DNA of 64,000 bases from Massilia sp. PAMC28688 (GCF_019443445.1 NZ_CP080378.1:1674001-1738000), one strand, 5' to 3'; counted from the first letter of the stretch, positions 8,477 to 19,399 are shown. The notes: a model not told the origin generated them from the letters alone. Program-made: numbers and translations.

Positions 8477-10222
8477 TCAGCGAATGATGATCTGCAGGGC
8501 GCGGATGTCGCTGTAGCCGGCACTGGTGGTCACGCGCAGCGAAGCATTGTAGGTGCCGGGCGCGGTATAGGCATGGCTGGCGCTGGCACCGTAGACCACC
8601 GGCGAGCCGTCGGCAAAATTCCATTCATAGACCGTGATGGCGCCGTTGGAGGCCGTGCCCGAGAACGTGATGGTGGCCGACGCCGTGGCGCTGGTGGCGC
8701 TGGCGCTCACGATGGCCTGGGGAATGCCGCTGGCCGTGGGCACGGGCGCGGTCACCCTGAGCGAATAGCGGCCGAGGCTGCCATAACTGCTGTAGCCGGT
8801 CGTGGCCGGGTCGCCCTTGCCGGTTCCCTGCACGCTGACCCAGTAGGTGCCGGCCGGACGGTTCAGGCTGATGACCCCATTGAGGAAATCGGCGGGATTG
8901 GCGCTGGCCACGATGGCATGGGCCGCGTCGCGCACCAGGACCAGCAGATCGGCATTGGGCGACTTGTTAAATGGCCGGGCATCGATATTGATCGTGCCGG
9001 CGCCGGCATGCAGCTTGAATGAATCGATGTCGGTCGGCGAATTGATGACGCCCTGGGCATCGTGGACATTGATGCCGTTTTCCAGCGTCGGGGCCAGCAC
9101 GGCGGCGCTGGCCTTGGTATTGCCGAAATCGTCGGGCGCGACCAGCACGCCATTGCTGGCCATGACGGCGTAGTCATCTTCCTGGTTGTTGGCGCCGGCA
9201 TACTCGCCCTTGCTGAACTGTACCAGCCAGCGGTAGTATCCCACGCCCATGATCGGCGCCCAGCCAGTATCGAGCGAGCCGTGTCCGCCATAGTAGCCGG
9301 TGCCGGCGGCGCCATCGTGCCCCAGGCCCAGGTTGTGGCCGACTTCATGCGAGGTGGCTTCGGCGATGTTTTTCTCGCCGCCCAGCATGTCATAAAACAC
9401 AAAGGCCGGCTTGTGATAATTGCCCACATTGTCGAACACGCCCACATAGGCAAAGCCGCCGCAGCCGCAATCGCCGCCCAGGGCGGCCGTGAAATTGCGG
9501 GTGATCAGGGCGCGGGTGCCGAAGGTGTCATCGGCGCCGCTCGAACGGGTCATCAAGTCTGCCGCCGGTTCCTGCGTGGTGACGTCGACGTCGAAGGCGG
9601 CGAAGTCTTCCGACACCCGGCGCCAGATATTCTGGATGGCCGTGAGCTCGGCGGCGCTGAAGGTGCCGGGCACGCCGTCGGTATCGTAGGGCACGGCAAT
9701 GATGGGGTCGGTACCGTAGGCACTGTTCCAGGCCGTGCCGGTCACGGTGTGGCCATTAAAGTCGAGATAGATCTTGCGCTTGGAAAAGGGGCGTGAATGG
9801 AGGCTGAAGGTCTGGTCGAAACCATAGACGGCATTGACCTGGGCGGTATCGCCGCTGGCCTTGACCAGCGCCTCGTCAAAGTAGCCGGGCGGCGGCGGGC
9901 CGGCCGGCTCTTCCATGTGAAACAGGCGCCCATGCTTGTCCAGACGGGTGGACTTGTCTTCGCGCATTTGACGGGCAAATTCGGCAGGCGTCTTGCCATA
10001 GTAAGCGGCCACTTGCGGCAGGCGGCCGCCCAGGCGGCTGAGCGCCTCCTGGCCGTGGCTGGCGGAACCGAGGTTTAGTACCGGGAAGGCTGGCTTGACG
10101 CGCACGGGCGAGCCGTCATAATTCTTGTGCGACTGCGCCACTGCACTGGCCGGCATGAGCGAAGCGGCCGTAATCGCAGCCAGCATGAGTGCGAGAGACA
10201 TTGTTTTGAACGATAGCGCCAT
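8477..10222 (-). CDS. Secreted zinc metalloprotease with PPC and PKD domains
   Basis: 581-aa exported protein. A signal peptide covers about residues 1-29 (ending ASAVAQ). A prosequence precedes a metzincin-type catalytic domain with HEVGHNLGLGH at about residues 292-302. It is followed by a pre-peptidase C-terminal (PPC) domain (DSFKLHAGAGTINIDARPF region, with YWVSVQGTGKG) and a C-terminal PKD domain (YEWNFADG, HAYTAPGTY). The ATG at 10222 is chosen because it gives a clear signal peptide with a G-rich ribosome-binding site; the reading frame stays open 40 codons upstream. Probably an extracellular scavenging protease; the substrate is unknown. Confidence 0.87.
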   Translation of the reverse strand: MALSFKTMSLALMLAAITAASLMPASAVAQSHKNYDGSPVRVKPAFPVLNLGSASHGQEALSRLGGRLPQVAAYYGKTPAEFARQMREDKSTRLDKHGRLFHMEEPAGPPPPGYFDEALVKASGDTAQVNAVYGFDQTFSLHSRPFSKRKIYLDFNGHTVTGTAWNSAYGTDPIIAVPYDTDGVPGTFSAAELTAIQNIWRRVSEDFAAFDVDVTTQEPAADLMTRSSGADDTFGTRALITRNFTAALGGDCGCGGFAYVGVFDNVGNYHKPAFVFYDMLGGEKNIAEATSHEVGHNLGLGHDGAAGTGYYGGHGSLDTGWAPIMGVGYYRWLVQFSKGEYAGANNQEDDYAVMASNGVLVAPDDFGNTKASAAVLAPTLENGINVHDAQGVINSPTDIDSFKLHAGAGTINIDARPFNKSPNADLLVLVRDAAHAIVASANPADFLNGVISLNRPAGTYWVSVQGTGKGDPATTGYSSYGSLGRYSLRVTAPVPTASGIPQAIVSASATSATASATITFSGTASNGAITVYEWNFADGSPVVYGASASHAYTAPGTYNASLRVTTSAGYSDIRALQIIIR

Positions 10223-10353
10223 ACGCCCCCCGTTAATATTCCAAAGATAATAAACAGTACTTTGGAGAAACTTTAACAGGGATTGTGCCGCTTGCGGCAA
10301 TGGAGCTCGAGATATGTTTTGCTTGTATCCTCGCAGCAACAAATACCCGGTGT

Positions 10354-11508
10354 CTACCGAACCCGGGGTGGTGGCGGCCGCACCCCCACCTCAATATTGA
10401 CGGCGTGCGCACGGTTGCGGCGCATGAGCGTCATGCGGGCCTGCTTTCCTGGCGGCAGTTCGGCCACGGCATTGAGCATGTCGGCGGTGTTGGTGATGCG
10501 CTTGCCCGCCACGGTGAGCAGAATGTCGCCCGGCAGCAAACCGGCCCGATGGGCTGGGCCGCCCTCGACCACGCCGGCGATGAGGGCGCCCTCCTCGACA
10601 GGCAAGCCAAAACTTTGCGCCAGTTCCGGCGTGATGTCCTGGCTTTCGATGCCGATCCAGCCGCGCACCACGCGCCCCTGCCTGATGATCGCTTCCATCA
10701 CGGTCTTGGCCGTGCTGACGGGGATGGCAAAACCGATGCCAACCGAGCCGCCCGTTTGCGAGTAGATGGCGGTATTGATACCGAGCAGGTTGCCATTGGT
10801 ATCGATCAGTGCGCCACCGGAATTGCCAAAGTTGATGGCGGCATCGGTCTGGATAAAGTTTTCAAACTGGTTGATGCGCAAGTTGGTGCGGCCCAGGGCG
10901 GAAATAATGCCCATGGTGACTGTTTGCCCGACCCCGAACGGATTGCCGATGGCCAACACCACGTCGCCCACGCGGGCCTGTTCCGCGCGCCCGAGCACAA
11001 TGGCGGGCAAGTTCGCCAGCTTGATGCGGATGACGGCCAGGTCGGTTTCGGGGTCGGTGCCCACCAGCACGGCCGGGGCCTTGCGGCCATCGGCCAGCAC
11101 CACTTCGATTTCGTCAGCCGCTTCCACCACGTGATTGTTGGTCAGGATATAGCCGTCAGGACTGACGATGACGCCCGAACCCAGGCTGGACTGGTCTTGC
11201 TGGGGAATGCGGTCGCCAAAAAACCGGCGAAAGAAAGGGTCGCGCAGCAAGGGATGGTTCTTGCCCATCGATTTGCTGGTGAGGATGTTGACCACGGAAG
11301 GAATGGCGCGCCCGGCTGCATCGCGGTAGCTGCCGGCCGTGGGCGCGAGCAGCGGGGCCTGGCGCACCTGCACCGAATCGGCCACGGTGGCGCCCTGGGC
11401 AGGCACGCGCAAGGCGCGCACCCAGTCCGGGCGCACGGCTGTGACGACCATGAACAGCGCCAGGGCCACTGTGACCGCCTGGGCGAACAATAACCAGTAG
11501 CGCCGCAT
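10354..11508 (-). CDS. HtrA/Do-like serine protease with one PDZ domain (DegS/AlgW-like)
   Basis: 384-aa membrane-anchored periplasmic protease. One N-terminal transmembrane helix spans about residues 5-25. The trypsin-like domain has catalytic H126 (TNNHVV), D156 (TDLAVI) and S230 (GNSGGAL), followed by a single PDZ domain (about 275-370). One PDZ domain plus a membrane anchor resembles DegS/AlgW regulatory proteases rather than DegP. No anti-sigma factor gene is nearby. It lies 8 bp downstream of mscL on the same strand. Confidence 0.92.
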   Translation of the reverse strand: MRRYWLLFAQAVTVALALFMVVTAVRPDWVRALRVPAQGATVADSVQVRQAPLLAPTAGSYRDAAGRAIPSVVNILTSKSMGKNHPLLRDPFFRRFFGDRIPQQDQSSLGSGVIVSPDGYILTNNHVVEAADEIEVVLADGRKAPAVLVGTDPETDLAVIRIKLANLPAIVLGRAEQARVGDVVLAIGNPFGVGQTVTMGIISALGRTNLRINQFENFIQTDAAINFGNSGGALIDTNGNLLGINTAIYSQTGGSVGIGFAIPVSTAKTVMEAIIRQGRVVRGWIGIESQDITPELAQSFGLPVEEGALIAGVVEGGPAHRAGLLPGDILLTVAGKRITNTADMLNAVAELPPGKQARMTLMRRNRAHAVNIEVGVRPPPPRVR

Positions 11509-11516
11509 GCAATCTC

Positions 11517-11933
11517 CTATTTCTTTAAAGAATCGCGTATTTCACGCAACAGGACAATATCTTCCGGAATGGCGGCCACCGGAACCGGCGCCGGATCAGC
11601 GCGCCGCAGGCGGTTCATGAGCCGGATCATTTGAAATATGACGAAGGCAAGAATGATAAAGTTCAGCAGCACCGTAAAAAAATGGCCGTAGGCAATCACA
11701 GCGCCGAGTTTCTTCGCCTCCACCAGGGCCAGGCCCGTGGCCTGGCCGTTGAGCGGCACATAGTAATTGGCAAAATCGAGTCCCCCGAACAGGCGCCCGA
11801 GCGGCGGCATGATGATGTCATTGACGAGGGCATCGACAATCTTGCCAAATGCACCACCAATAATCACGCCCACGGCAAGGTCCACCACATTGCCCCGCAT
11901 GGCAAACTGCCGGAATTCACCCATCATTGTCAT
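11517..11933 (-). CDS. mscL: Large-conductance mechanosensitive channel
   Basis: 138-aa inner-membrane osmotic safety valve. The N terminus [21 protein letters not shown] is diagnostic, with TM1 at about 15-45, TM2 at about 75-100, and the C-terminal helix [15 protein letters not shown]. The ATG at 11933 has GGAG 6 nt upstream; an earlier ATG at 11945 would bury that site inside the coding region. Followed closely by the HtrA-like gene. Confidence 0.96.
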   Translation of the reverse strand: MTMMGEFRQFAMRGNVVDLAVGVIIGGAFGKIVDALVNDIIMPPLGRLFGGLDFANYYVPLNGQATGLALVEAKKLGAVIAYGHFFTVLLNFIILAFVIFQMIRLMNRLRRADPAPVPVAAIPEDIVLLREIRDSLKK

Positions 11934-12144
11934 GCTGTTCTCCATCGTTTGAAAAGATAATGTCCTGATCATACCGCGAAGTGGCGCAAAACCCAATTGC
12001 GCCCTGGGCGCGGCGGTGGCCGATAGCGCGGCCGGGCCGCATGCCGGCGCCTGCAATCGCCACCCCGGACCCGAATATGCGCAAAAAGGCTTGCTTCGGG
12101 TGCGCATGGCAACATTTTTTCTTCATTTCGCATGCCGCTTCCCT

Positions 12145-12150
12145 TATAAT
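12145..12150 (+). promoter_or_regulatory. -10 element upstream of petABC
   Basis: TATAAT lies 64 bp upstream of petA in the 281-bp gap shared with divergent mscL. The -35 region is T-rich (TTCATT at 12122-12127 with 17-bp spacing) and weak. The rest of this gap shows no gene. Confidence 0.45.
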
Positions 12151-12214
12151 TTAAGGTTGCTAGAAGCTCTAAGTGGCTTTTTAAGATTTCGCATTTTGAC
12201 TGATTGGGGTTGGT

Positions 12215-12820
12215 ATGAGTAACGATAAGCAGGTCGATTCAGGCCGACGCGTTTTGCTCGGCGCCACGTGCGTGGCGGGCGGCGCGGTGGGTTTGGGCAC
12301 GGCGGGAGTACTGGTAAGCACCTTCCAGCCGTCGGAAAAGGCGAAAGCCGCCGGCGCGCCAGTGGAAGTAAGTGTCGCCGGCATGGCGCCGGGCGAGATG
12401 AAGACGGTGGAGTGGCGCGGCAAGCCCGTGTGGATCCTGAAGCGCTCGCCAGAAATGCTGGCATCGCTCAAGAGCACGACGGACGACGTGGCCGACCCCA
12501 ATTCGGAGCGCAATCCCGGCGAACTGACGCCGGATTACGCCCGTAACGAGTACCGCTCCATCAAGCCGGAATACCTGGTGGCCGTGGGCATCTGCTCGCA
12601 CCTGGGCTGCTCGCCAACCAGCAAGTTCACTGCCGGTCCCCAGCCGAACCTGCCGGATGACTGGGCAGGCGGCTTCATCTGCCCATGCCATGGCTCGACC
12701 TTCGACCTGGCCGGCCGCGTGTTCAAGAACGTGCCTGCCCCGGACAACCTGCAAGTGCCGCGCCACATGTTTGTCGGCGACAACCTGATCGTCGGTAAAG
12801 ACGAGAAAGGCGAGGCGTAA
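12215..12820 (+). CDS. petA: Ubiquinol-cytochrome c reductase Rieske iron-sulfur subunit
   Basis: 201-aa Rieske protein of the bc1 complex. A twin-arginine type N terminus (SGRRVLLGAT) runs into a transmembrane helix (13-36). The 2Fe-2S cluster ligands are C127/H129 (CSHLGC) and C156/H159 (CPCHGS), with the disulfide cysteines C132 and C158 present. First gene of petABC; the petB ATG follows after 3 bp. Confidence 0.97.
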   Translation: MSNDKQVDSGRRVLLGATCVAGGAVGLGTAGVLVSTFQPSEKAKAAGAPVEVSVAGMAPGEMKTVEWRGKPVWILKRSPEMLASLKSTTDDVADPNSERNPGELTPDYARNEYRSIKPEYLVAVGICSHLGCSPTSKFTAGPQPNLPDDWAGGFICPCHGSTFDLAGRVFKNVPAPDNLQVPRHMFVGDNLIVGKDEKGEA

Positions 12821-12823
12821 ATC

Positions 12824-14236
12824 ATGGCCGCATTCAAAGAAACCAAGCTGCCGGCCAACGCGCCGGTGGCCGAAAAAGGCCTGGCCTGGGTCGATGACCG
12901 CTTCCCCCTGAGCAAGCTGTGGAACGACCAGTGGGGCAAGTACTACGCTCCGAAAAACTTCAACTTCTGGTACATCTTCGGCTCGCTGGCAATGCTGATC
13001 CTGGTATTGCAAATCGTCACCGGCATTTTCCTGACCATGCACTACAAGCCGGACGCCAACCTGGCGTTTGCCTCGGTCGAATACATCATGCGCGAAGTGC
13101 CGTGGGGCTGGCTGGTACGCTATATGCACTCGACCGGCGCCTCGGCCTTCTTCATCGTGGTCTACCTGCACATGACGCGCGGCCTCATGTACGGCTCTTA
13201 CCGCAAGCCACGCGAACTGATCTGGCTGTTCGGTTTTGCCATCTTCCTGGCCCTGATGGCCGAAGCCTTCTTTGGCTACCTGCTGCCATGGGGCCAGATG
13301 TCGTACTGGGGCGCCCAGGTGATTGTCAACCTGTTCAGCGCCATTCCCCTGATCGGCCCGGACCTGTCGCTGCTCATCCGTGGTGACTATGTGGTGTCGG
13401 ACGCCACCCTGAACCGCTTCTTCGCCTTCCACGTGATCGCCCTGCCGCTGGTTCTGCTGGGTCTGGTAGCTGCCCACCTGATCGCCCTGCACGAAGTGGG
13501 CTCGAACAATCCTGACGGTATCGAAGTGAAGGAAAATCTGGGCCCGGACGGCCACCCGGTGGACGCCATTCCTTCGCATCCTTACTACACGGTGCACGAC
13601 CTGTTTGGCGTGTCGGTCTTCCTGCTGATTTTCTCGGCGGTCGTGTTCTTTGCCCCGGAAATGGGCGGCTACTTCCTGGAGTACAACAACTTCATCCCGG
13701 CCGATTCACTCAAGACCCCGGCGCACATTGCCCCGACCTGGTACTTCACGCCGTTCTACTCGGTGCTGCGTGCCACCACGGCCAACTTCATGTATGTGCT
13801 GATGGGTGCCACCGCCCTGTATGTCGCCTTTATCTGGCTCAAGTCGCGCCTGTCGTTCATGACCAAGGTCGCCATTGCCGTGGTCGCCCTGGTGCTGATC
13901 ATCGGCATGCTGCCAGCGGTGCTGGACGCCAAGTTCTGGGGTGTCGTGCTGTTCGGTTCGTCGGTGATGATCATTGCCGCCCTGCCATGGCTGGATCACT
14001 CGCCGGTGCGTTCGATCCGCTATCGTCCTGACTGGCACAAGTATGTGTACGGCGTGTTCTTTGCTTCGTTCCTGATCCTGGGCTACCTCGGTACCCAGCT
14101 TCCGACGGACATCTTTACGCTGATCTCGCAGGTCTGCACCTTGCTGTACTTCAGCTTTTTCCTGCTGATGCCGTGGTGGAGCGCTGCCGGCACCTTCAAG
14201 CCAGTGCCAAAACGTGTGACGTTTGAACCGCACTAA
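12824..14236 (+). CDS. petB: Cytochrome b of the bc1 complex
   Basis: 470-aa integral membrane subunit carrying both b hemes and the quinol sites. Seen are LLPWGQMSYWGAQV and the Qo-site motif PEMGGYF in the place of canonical PEWY. Heme histidines are in RYMHSTGASAFF, YLHMTRG, FAFHVIALP and AAHLIALHEVG. Codon use is strongly biased, as expected for a highly expressed gene. Located between petA and petC. Confidence 0.97.
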   Translation: MAAFKETKLPANAPVAEKGLAWVDDRFPLSKLWNDQWGKYYAPKNFNFWYIFGSLAMLILVLQIVTGIFLTMHYKPDANLAFASVEYIMREVPWGWLVRYMHSTGASAFFIVVYLHMTRGLMYGSYRKPRELIWLFGFAIFLALMAEAFFGYLLPWGQMSYWGAQVIVNLFSAIPLIGPDLSLLIRGDYVVSDATLNRFFAFHVIALPLVLLGLVAAHLIALHEVGSNNPDGIEVKENLGPDGHPVDAIPSHPYYTVHDLFGVSVFLLIFSAVVFFAPEMGGYFLEYNNFIPADSLKTPAHIAPTWYFTPFYSVLRATTANFMYVLMGATALYVAFIWLKSRLSFMTKVAIAVVALVLIIGMLPAVLDAKFWGVVLFGSSVMIIAALPWLDHSPVRSIRYRPDWHKYVYGVFFASFLILGYLGTQLPTDIFTLISQVCTLLYFSFFLLMPWWSAAGTFKPVPKRVTFEPH

Positions 14237-14266
14237 TTGACGACATCACACGCTAAAGGACATTAC

Positions 14267-15028
14267 ATGAATTTATCTAAGAAACTGATCGCCATCCTGG
14301 CCCTGGTGCCAGGGCTGGTATTTGCGGCCTCGGGCGGTCATCCGCTCGACAAGGTGCCCCAGCAGCAAACCATGGCTTCCCTGCAAAATGGCGCCAAGCT
14401 GTTCGTCAACTACTGCCTGAACTGCCACGCTGCTTCGTCGATGCGCTACAACCGCCTCATGGACCTGGGCCTGACGGAAGACCAGATCAAGACCAATCTG
14501 CTGTTCTCGGCAGACAAGGTCGGTGAAATGATGACGACCGCCATGCGCCCGGCCGACGCCAAGGAATGGTTCGGCGTGGTGCCGCCGGACCTGTCGGTCA
14601 TTGCCCGTGCCAAATCATCGTCGGCCGGCACCGGCGGCGACTATCTGTACACTTACCTGCGCACTTTTTACCAGGATGAAACCCGCCCCACCGGCTGGAA
14701 CAACCTGGTGGTGCCCAACGTCGCCATGCCCCATGTCATGTGGCAGCAGCAGGGCATCCGCACCATCAAGATGGTGGAAGAAGTCGACCCGCATGACGCC
14801 AGCAAGAAGATCCAGAAGTTCGCCGGCTTCGAGCAGGTGACCAAGGGCAGCATGACCCCGCTGGAGTTTGACGCCGCCACCGCGGACCTGGTCAACTTCA
14901 TGCAGTGGATGGCAGAACCGGCCGCCGAAACACGCAAGAAAATGGGCGTGTGGGTGTTGTTCCTGATGTCGATCTTCGTTCTGTTTGCCTGGCTCCTGAG
15001 CAAGTCTTACTGGAAAGAAGTAAAGTAA
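14267..15028 (+). CDS. petC: Cytochrome c1
   Basis: 253-aa periplasmic c-type cytochrome anchored by a C-terminal helix (LFLMSIFVLFAWLLSK). A signal peptide covers residues 1-20; the heme motif CLNCH is at 50-54, and the distal methionine is probably in TTAMRPADAKEWFG. The ATG at 14267 has AAAGGA 6 nt upstream, which decides against an in-frame TTG at 14237 that immediately follows petB. Confidence 0.96.
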   Translation: MNLSKKLIAILALVPGLVFAASGGHPLDKVPQQQTMASLQNGAKLFVNYCLNCHAASSMRYNRLMDLGLTEDQIKTNLLFSADKVGEMMTTAMRPADAKEWFGVVPPDLSVIARAKSSSAGTGGDYLYTYLRTFYQDETRPTGWNNLVVPNVAMPHVMWQQQGIRTIKMVEEVDPHDASKKIQKFAGFEQVTKGSMTPLEFDAATADLVNFMQWMAEPAAETRKKMGVWVLFLMSIFVLFAWLLSKSYWKEVK

Positions 15029-15133
15029 GCCATACAGATCTTGCTGTTTATTCATTACCCGCTGCGGCGGGTGATCATTCCGGGGTGAGCCGCTAGTCGT
15101 TTCACCCCCTTTGTTTCTAAGGAACTATAAAAA

Positions 15134-15745
15134 ATGATGGTTCTCTACTCCGGCACCACGTGCCCATTTTCCCAACGCTGCCGCCTGGTCCTGTTTGAAA
15201 AAGGCATGGACTTTGAAGTGCGCGATGTGGACCTGTTCAACAAGCCAGAAGATATTTCCACGATGAACCCGTACGGCCAGGTACCGATCCTGGTCGAGCG
15301 CGAATTGATTTTGTACGAATCGAACATCATCAATGAATACATCGACGAGCGCTTCCCGCACCCGCAGCTGATGCCGGCCGACCCGCTCATGCGTGCCCGC
15401 GCCCGCCTGATGCTGTTCAACTTCGAGAAAGAACTGTTTGTCCACGTCCACGTGCTCGAGAGCGAGCGCGCCAAGGCCAACGACAAGAGCCACGACAAGG
15501 CCCGCGCCGAAATCCGCGACCGCCTGACCACGCTCGCGCCGCTGTTCCTGAAGAACAAGTACATGCTGGGCGATGAATTCTCGATGCTGGACGTGGCCGT
15601 GGCCCCGCTGTTGTGGCGCCTGGATCACTACGGCATTGAATTGTCCAAGACAGCGGCCCCGCTGATGAAGTATGCCGAGCGTATTTTCTCGCGCCCTGCC
15701 TATATCGAAGCGCTGACGCCGTCCGAAAAGGTCATGCGCCGCTGA
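15134..15745 (+). CDS. sspA: Stringent starvation protein A
   Basis: 203-aa glutathione S-transferase-fold, RNA polymerase-associated protein: an N-terminal thioredoxin-like domain (SGTTCPFSQRCRLVLFEKG, NPYGQVPILVER, YESNIINEYIDERFPHP) and a C-terminal helical domain. AAGGAA lies about 11 nt before the ATG at 15134; an ATG one codon later is equally possible. The petABC-sspA-sspB order is typical of Betaproteobacteria. Confidence 0.95.
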   Translation: MMVLYSGTTCPFSQRCRLVLFEKGMDFEVRDVDLFNKPEDISTMNPYGQVPILVERELILYESNIINEYIDERFPHPQLMPADPLMRARARLMLFNFEKELFVHVHVLESERAKANDKSHDKARAEIRDRLTTLAPLFLKNKYMLGDEFSMLDVAVAPLLWRLDHYGIELSKTAAPLMKYAERIFSRPAYIEALTPSEKVMRR

Positions 15746-15754
15746 CCCCGGGCA

Positions 15755-15777
15755 GCCGGCGCCTTTGCGGCGCCGGC
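15755..15777 (+). other. Perfect GC hairpin between sspA and sspB
   Basis: A 9-bp perfect stem (GCCGGCGCC / GGCGCCGGC) with a 5-nt loop starts 9 bp after the sspA stop codon. No T-run follows, so it is not a standard intrinsic terminator. It could stabilise the sspA mRNA end or set the sspA/sspB ratio. Confidence 0.5.
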
Positions 15778-15860
15778 CGCATACGTTTCTTGCCGCTTCC
15801 TGCCGCCGCGTCCAAATGGCAGTAGACTGGCGTACGACGCGCACCCCACACGAAAAGAAC

Positions 15861-16343
15861 ATGTCCGAGATCTCAACCAAGCCCTACATGCTGCGTGCCA
15901 TTTACGAATGGTGTACCGATAGCGGCTATACGCCTTACCTGGCGGTCAAGGTCGATGCCGCCACGACGGTTCCGATGGAATACGTCAAGAAGGGCGAAAT
16001 CGTGCTCAACATCAGTTTCGGCGCCACGTCCGGCCTCAAGATGGACAATGACGCGATTCACTTCCACGCCCGCTTCGGCGGCGTGTCGCGCGAGATTTAC
16101 GTACCGGTGCACAATGTGCTGGCCATTTACGCCAACGAAAATGGCCAGGGCATGGCCTTCGAGGTAAGCGCGACGGCCACAGAGATGCCGGCGCCGGCAC
16201 CGTCGGACGCCCCGGCCAGCAGCGCGGCGCCCTCGCTGTCGTCGGTGCCCAATTCGCCGCCGGAAGCGGCCGCGCAGGGGCCGGACGACAACAACGACCC
16301 GCCGAAAAAAGGCGGGCGCCCGACGCTCACGCGCATCAAATAG
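15861..16343 (+). CDS. sspB: ClpXP protease specificity-enhancing factor SspB
   Basis: 160-aa adaptor that delivers ssrA-tagged proteins to ClpXP. The substrate-binding domain covers about 1-110 (KPYMLRAIYEWCTDSGYTPYL, VLNISFGATSGLKMDN, FHARFGGVSREIYVPVHNVLAIYA). A flexible Ala/Pro-rich linker leads to the ClpX-docking tail GGRPTLTRIK. The ATG at 15861 follows AAAAGAA and starts the conserved N terminus; upstream in-frame codons are not conserved-looking. Confidence 0.95.
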   Translation: MSEISTKPYMLRAIYEWCTDSGYTPYLAVKVDAATTVPMEYVKKGEIVLNISFGATSGLKMDNDAIHFHARFGGVSREIYVPVHNVLAIYANENGQGMAFEVSATATEMPAPAPSDAPASSAAPSLSSVPNSPPEAAAQGPDDNNDPPKKGGRPTLTRIK

Positions 16344-16345
16344 CG

Positions 16346-16351
16346 TATAAT
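16346..16351 (+). promoter_or_regulatory. -10 box of tRNA-Thr inside the sspB-tRNA gap
   Basis: TATAAT ends 19 bp before the tRNA and begins 2 bp after the sspB stop, so its -35 region lies in the sspB 3' end. The -35 match is poor. A start near 16358 would give a short tRNA leader. Confidence 0.45.
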
Positions 16352-16370
16352 CCGGGGCAGTAAAAGTTTC

Positions 16371-16446
<76 letters not shown>

Positions 16447-16466
16447 GAATTTAGCAGCAAGATCAG

Positions 16467-16496
16467 GGGCTACAGCGCATCGCTGTAGCCCTTTTT
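16467..16496 (+). terminator. Intrinsic terminator after tRNA-Thr
   Basis: An 11-bp perfect stem (GGGCTACAGCG / CGCTGTAGCCC) with a CAT loop is followed by five T. It ends the tRNA transcript and also marks the left edge of the acquired fic segment. Confidence 0.9.
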
Positions 16497-16556
16497 GCTG
16501 GTCGCAGCTTTATGGCAGTCATGTAAGCTCTGTATAACCGGGATGAAGCTACGTTC

Positions 16557-17349
16557 TCAAATCTGCGTGTTGCCCGCAAGAGGAGCAGAGATGAAACCTT
16601 GCTGCGTTAGCGAGTGAATAACGCCTCGTAACAAATAATTGCTTGTAAAGCAAATGGTGTACTGACGGGCTCCCTTACTGATCGGCTCCAGCATTTTACG
16701 TTCTACGAGCTTTTTTACCTGATAGGTAACTTGGGTAGTGGTCATACCGACCATCGCTGCGGCTAGGTCGCTTGACTTAGCGACCTTTACTCTGATTGCT
16801 TCTGAGAGCACGGCCACTTCCTGAGTCGAGATGAGACCTCTTTGTTTCGAGTATGTAAGGGCCGGCAACAGGATTTTTCCTGTCAGATATTCATAGTTAG
16901 TAAGCTTGTCAACTTTCTGCAACTCACTCAAAACCCCCTTCAGCACATACACGCACCAAGCTTCAAGGTTTGGGTTTGTTCCCACATCTGCGCAGGAAAG
17001 CATCTTGTAGTAAAGTTCACGATCATTGCAAAATACTGCGGTAGGATTAAGCACCCGGCCATTATCAGCGACGTTAAACCCATACTTGATAAGCAAAGCG
17101 TACGTCAGAAGCCTTACTACGCGCCCATTCCCATTGCTGAATGGATGCACCCACCCAAAACGATGATGCGCAAGAGCAATTTTAATGAGATCATATTTCG
17201 GCGGGTCGGCGCGATTCACGAACGCGACAAGCTCTTCCATGTATTGAGGCACTTGCACAGCCTCCGGCGGGCAGTGACTAGATTGCGCAATTGAAACTGG
17301 AGCGGTGCGGTACGCACCTGGCGTCCGATCTCCCTCGCGCTGCAATCCT
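16557..17349 (-). pseudogene. Fic family protein, C-terminal fragment (split by IS)
   Basis: Second part of a fic gene cut by the IS element at 17350-18597. It holds the AMP-transferase core with HPFSNGNGR (catalytic histidine H192 of the restored protein), the [18 protein letters not shown] helix, and a C-terminal winged-helix region ([21 protein letters not shown]). Removing the IS and one copy of ATCCT joins it in frame to the fragment at 18598-18973, giving a 387-aa protein. A TTG at 17345 could start residual translation but lacks a clear ribosome-binding site. Lower GC than the flanking genes suggests transfer. Confidence 0.9.
17345..17349. repeat. Target-site duplication, left copy (ATCCT)
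   Basis: ATCCT directly left of the IS is repeated at 18598-18602 directly right of it. Keeping one copy restores the fic frame exactly, which proves the insertion point. Confidence 0.88.
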
Positions 17350-17382
17350 GCTGTGGTCTAATTTGCCCGGACACCTCAATAG

Positions 17383-18590
<1,208 letters not shown>

Positions 18591-18597
18591 CCACCGC

Positions 18598-18602
18598 ATC
18601 CT
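18598..18602. repeat. Target-site duplication, right copy (ATCCT)
   Basis: Second copy of the 5-bp duplication made by insertion of the IS at 17350-18597. Confidence 0.88.
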
Positions 18603-18973
18603 TCCACCGCAATGGAATGCAATTCCCGTATGAAATGTTCAGACAGCGCTGCGCCAGGGCGTACTGTCTCCTCCAAGTAACTCATTGCCACTTCAATATT
18701 TGTAATTTCGCGAATCTGTTCGCTGGAGGTGGTGCCCCCCTCTACCGACGTATCAATGTAGTCTGCGAGCGTTGTATGATTACCTTCTATCCGCGCCGAG
18801 CCAAGGCTTTCCAACATATGGAAAATGTGTTTCAGTTGCAAAAAAATAGGCGATGGAGTCGTACCGCTCAACTGAAGACGTCGCAAGTACTCTAACTCAT
18901 TGAGCACGTCGACCAGCGGTGAGTCAAAAGCTGGGTTTAACAAGTCGAGATCGAAGTGCTTAAATGAGGCCAT
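18598..18973 (-). pseudogene. Fic family protein, N-terminal fragment (split by IS)
   Basis: First 125 codons of the fic gene from ATG 18973: residues resemble the Fic N-terminal helical region, with the inhibitory-type segment [13 protein letters not shown] (SxxxEGN-like glutamate) seen in self-inhibited Fic proteins. Beyond 18598 the frame runs into the IS and stops at 18536 after a short foreign tail. It ends at ELHSIAVEG, which continues as [10 protein letters not shown] in the other fragment. Without the catalytic motif this piece cannot be an active enzyme. Confidence 0.9.
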
Positions 18974-19399
18974 AGTTTAATTTCAATAAAGCGTTAGCGG
19001 TACTATCTACAACAATAAGCCAAACCTCGTTATCTTTCAACGACTTAGTGTATCAATGTGAGATAGAACATCTAGAAAGCAAGCTATAAGTATGTTTAAA
19101 CGTGTTAAAGACTATGTTTAACTCGGTAAGCGCTACAATAGTTGGCTAGAATAGCGTTACGGTCGATCCCAACTGAGTCTGCATGCTCTGAGCTGCTTTC
19201 ACAAAAGATGCACGGCGCCTTCAAAAACGACCGTCATATGAACATCTACGCGCATCAAGACCAATGTACACCCCCGCGTGTCTGCGGCGCTACAAAAGGC
19301 CAGCAAAGCCGTTCCAGCCTGAAAATATTTGTCAACATTGCGCGATTGAAACCCTATAATAGGTGAACAAAACACAATAACTCCACCTAGGGAATCCAT
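18974..19399. other. AT-rich intergenic stretch right of fic
   Basis: 426 bp with lower GC than the surroundings. It must contain the fic promoter (minus strand) and the promoter of the RDD gene. A 74-codon frame at 19142-19366 begins with TTG, lacks a ribosome-binding site and resembles nothing I know, so it is not called. No integrase and no copy of the tRNA-Thr 3' end are visible here. Confidence 0.6.

Noticed and set aside
19142..19366. 74-codon frame in the gap right of the fic fragment
   Set aside because: TTG start, no ribosome-binding site, no recognisable family, in AT-rich intergenic DNA.
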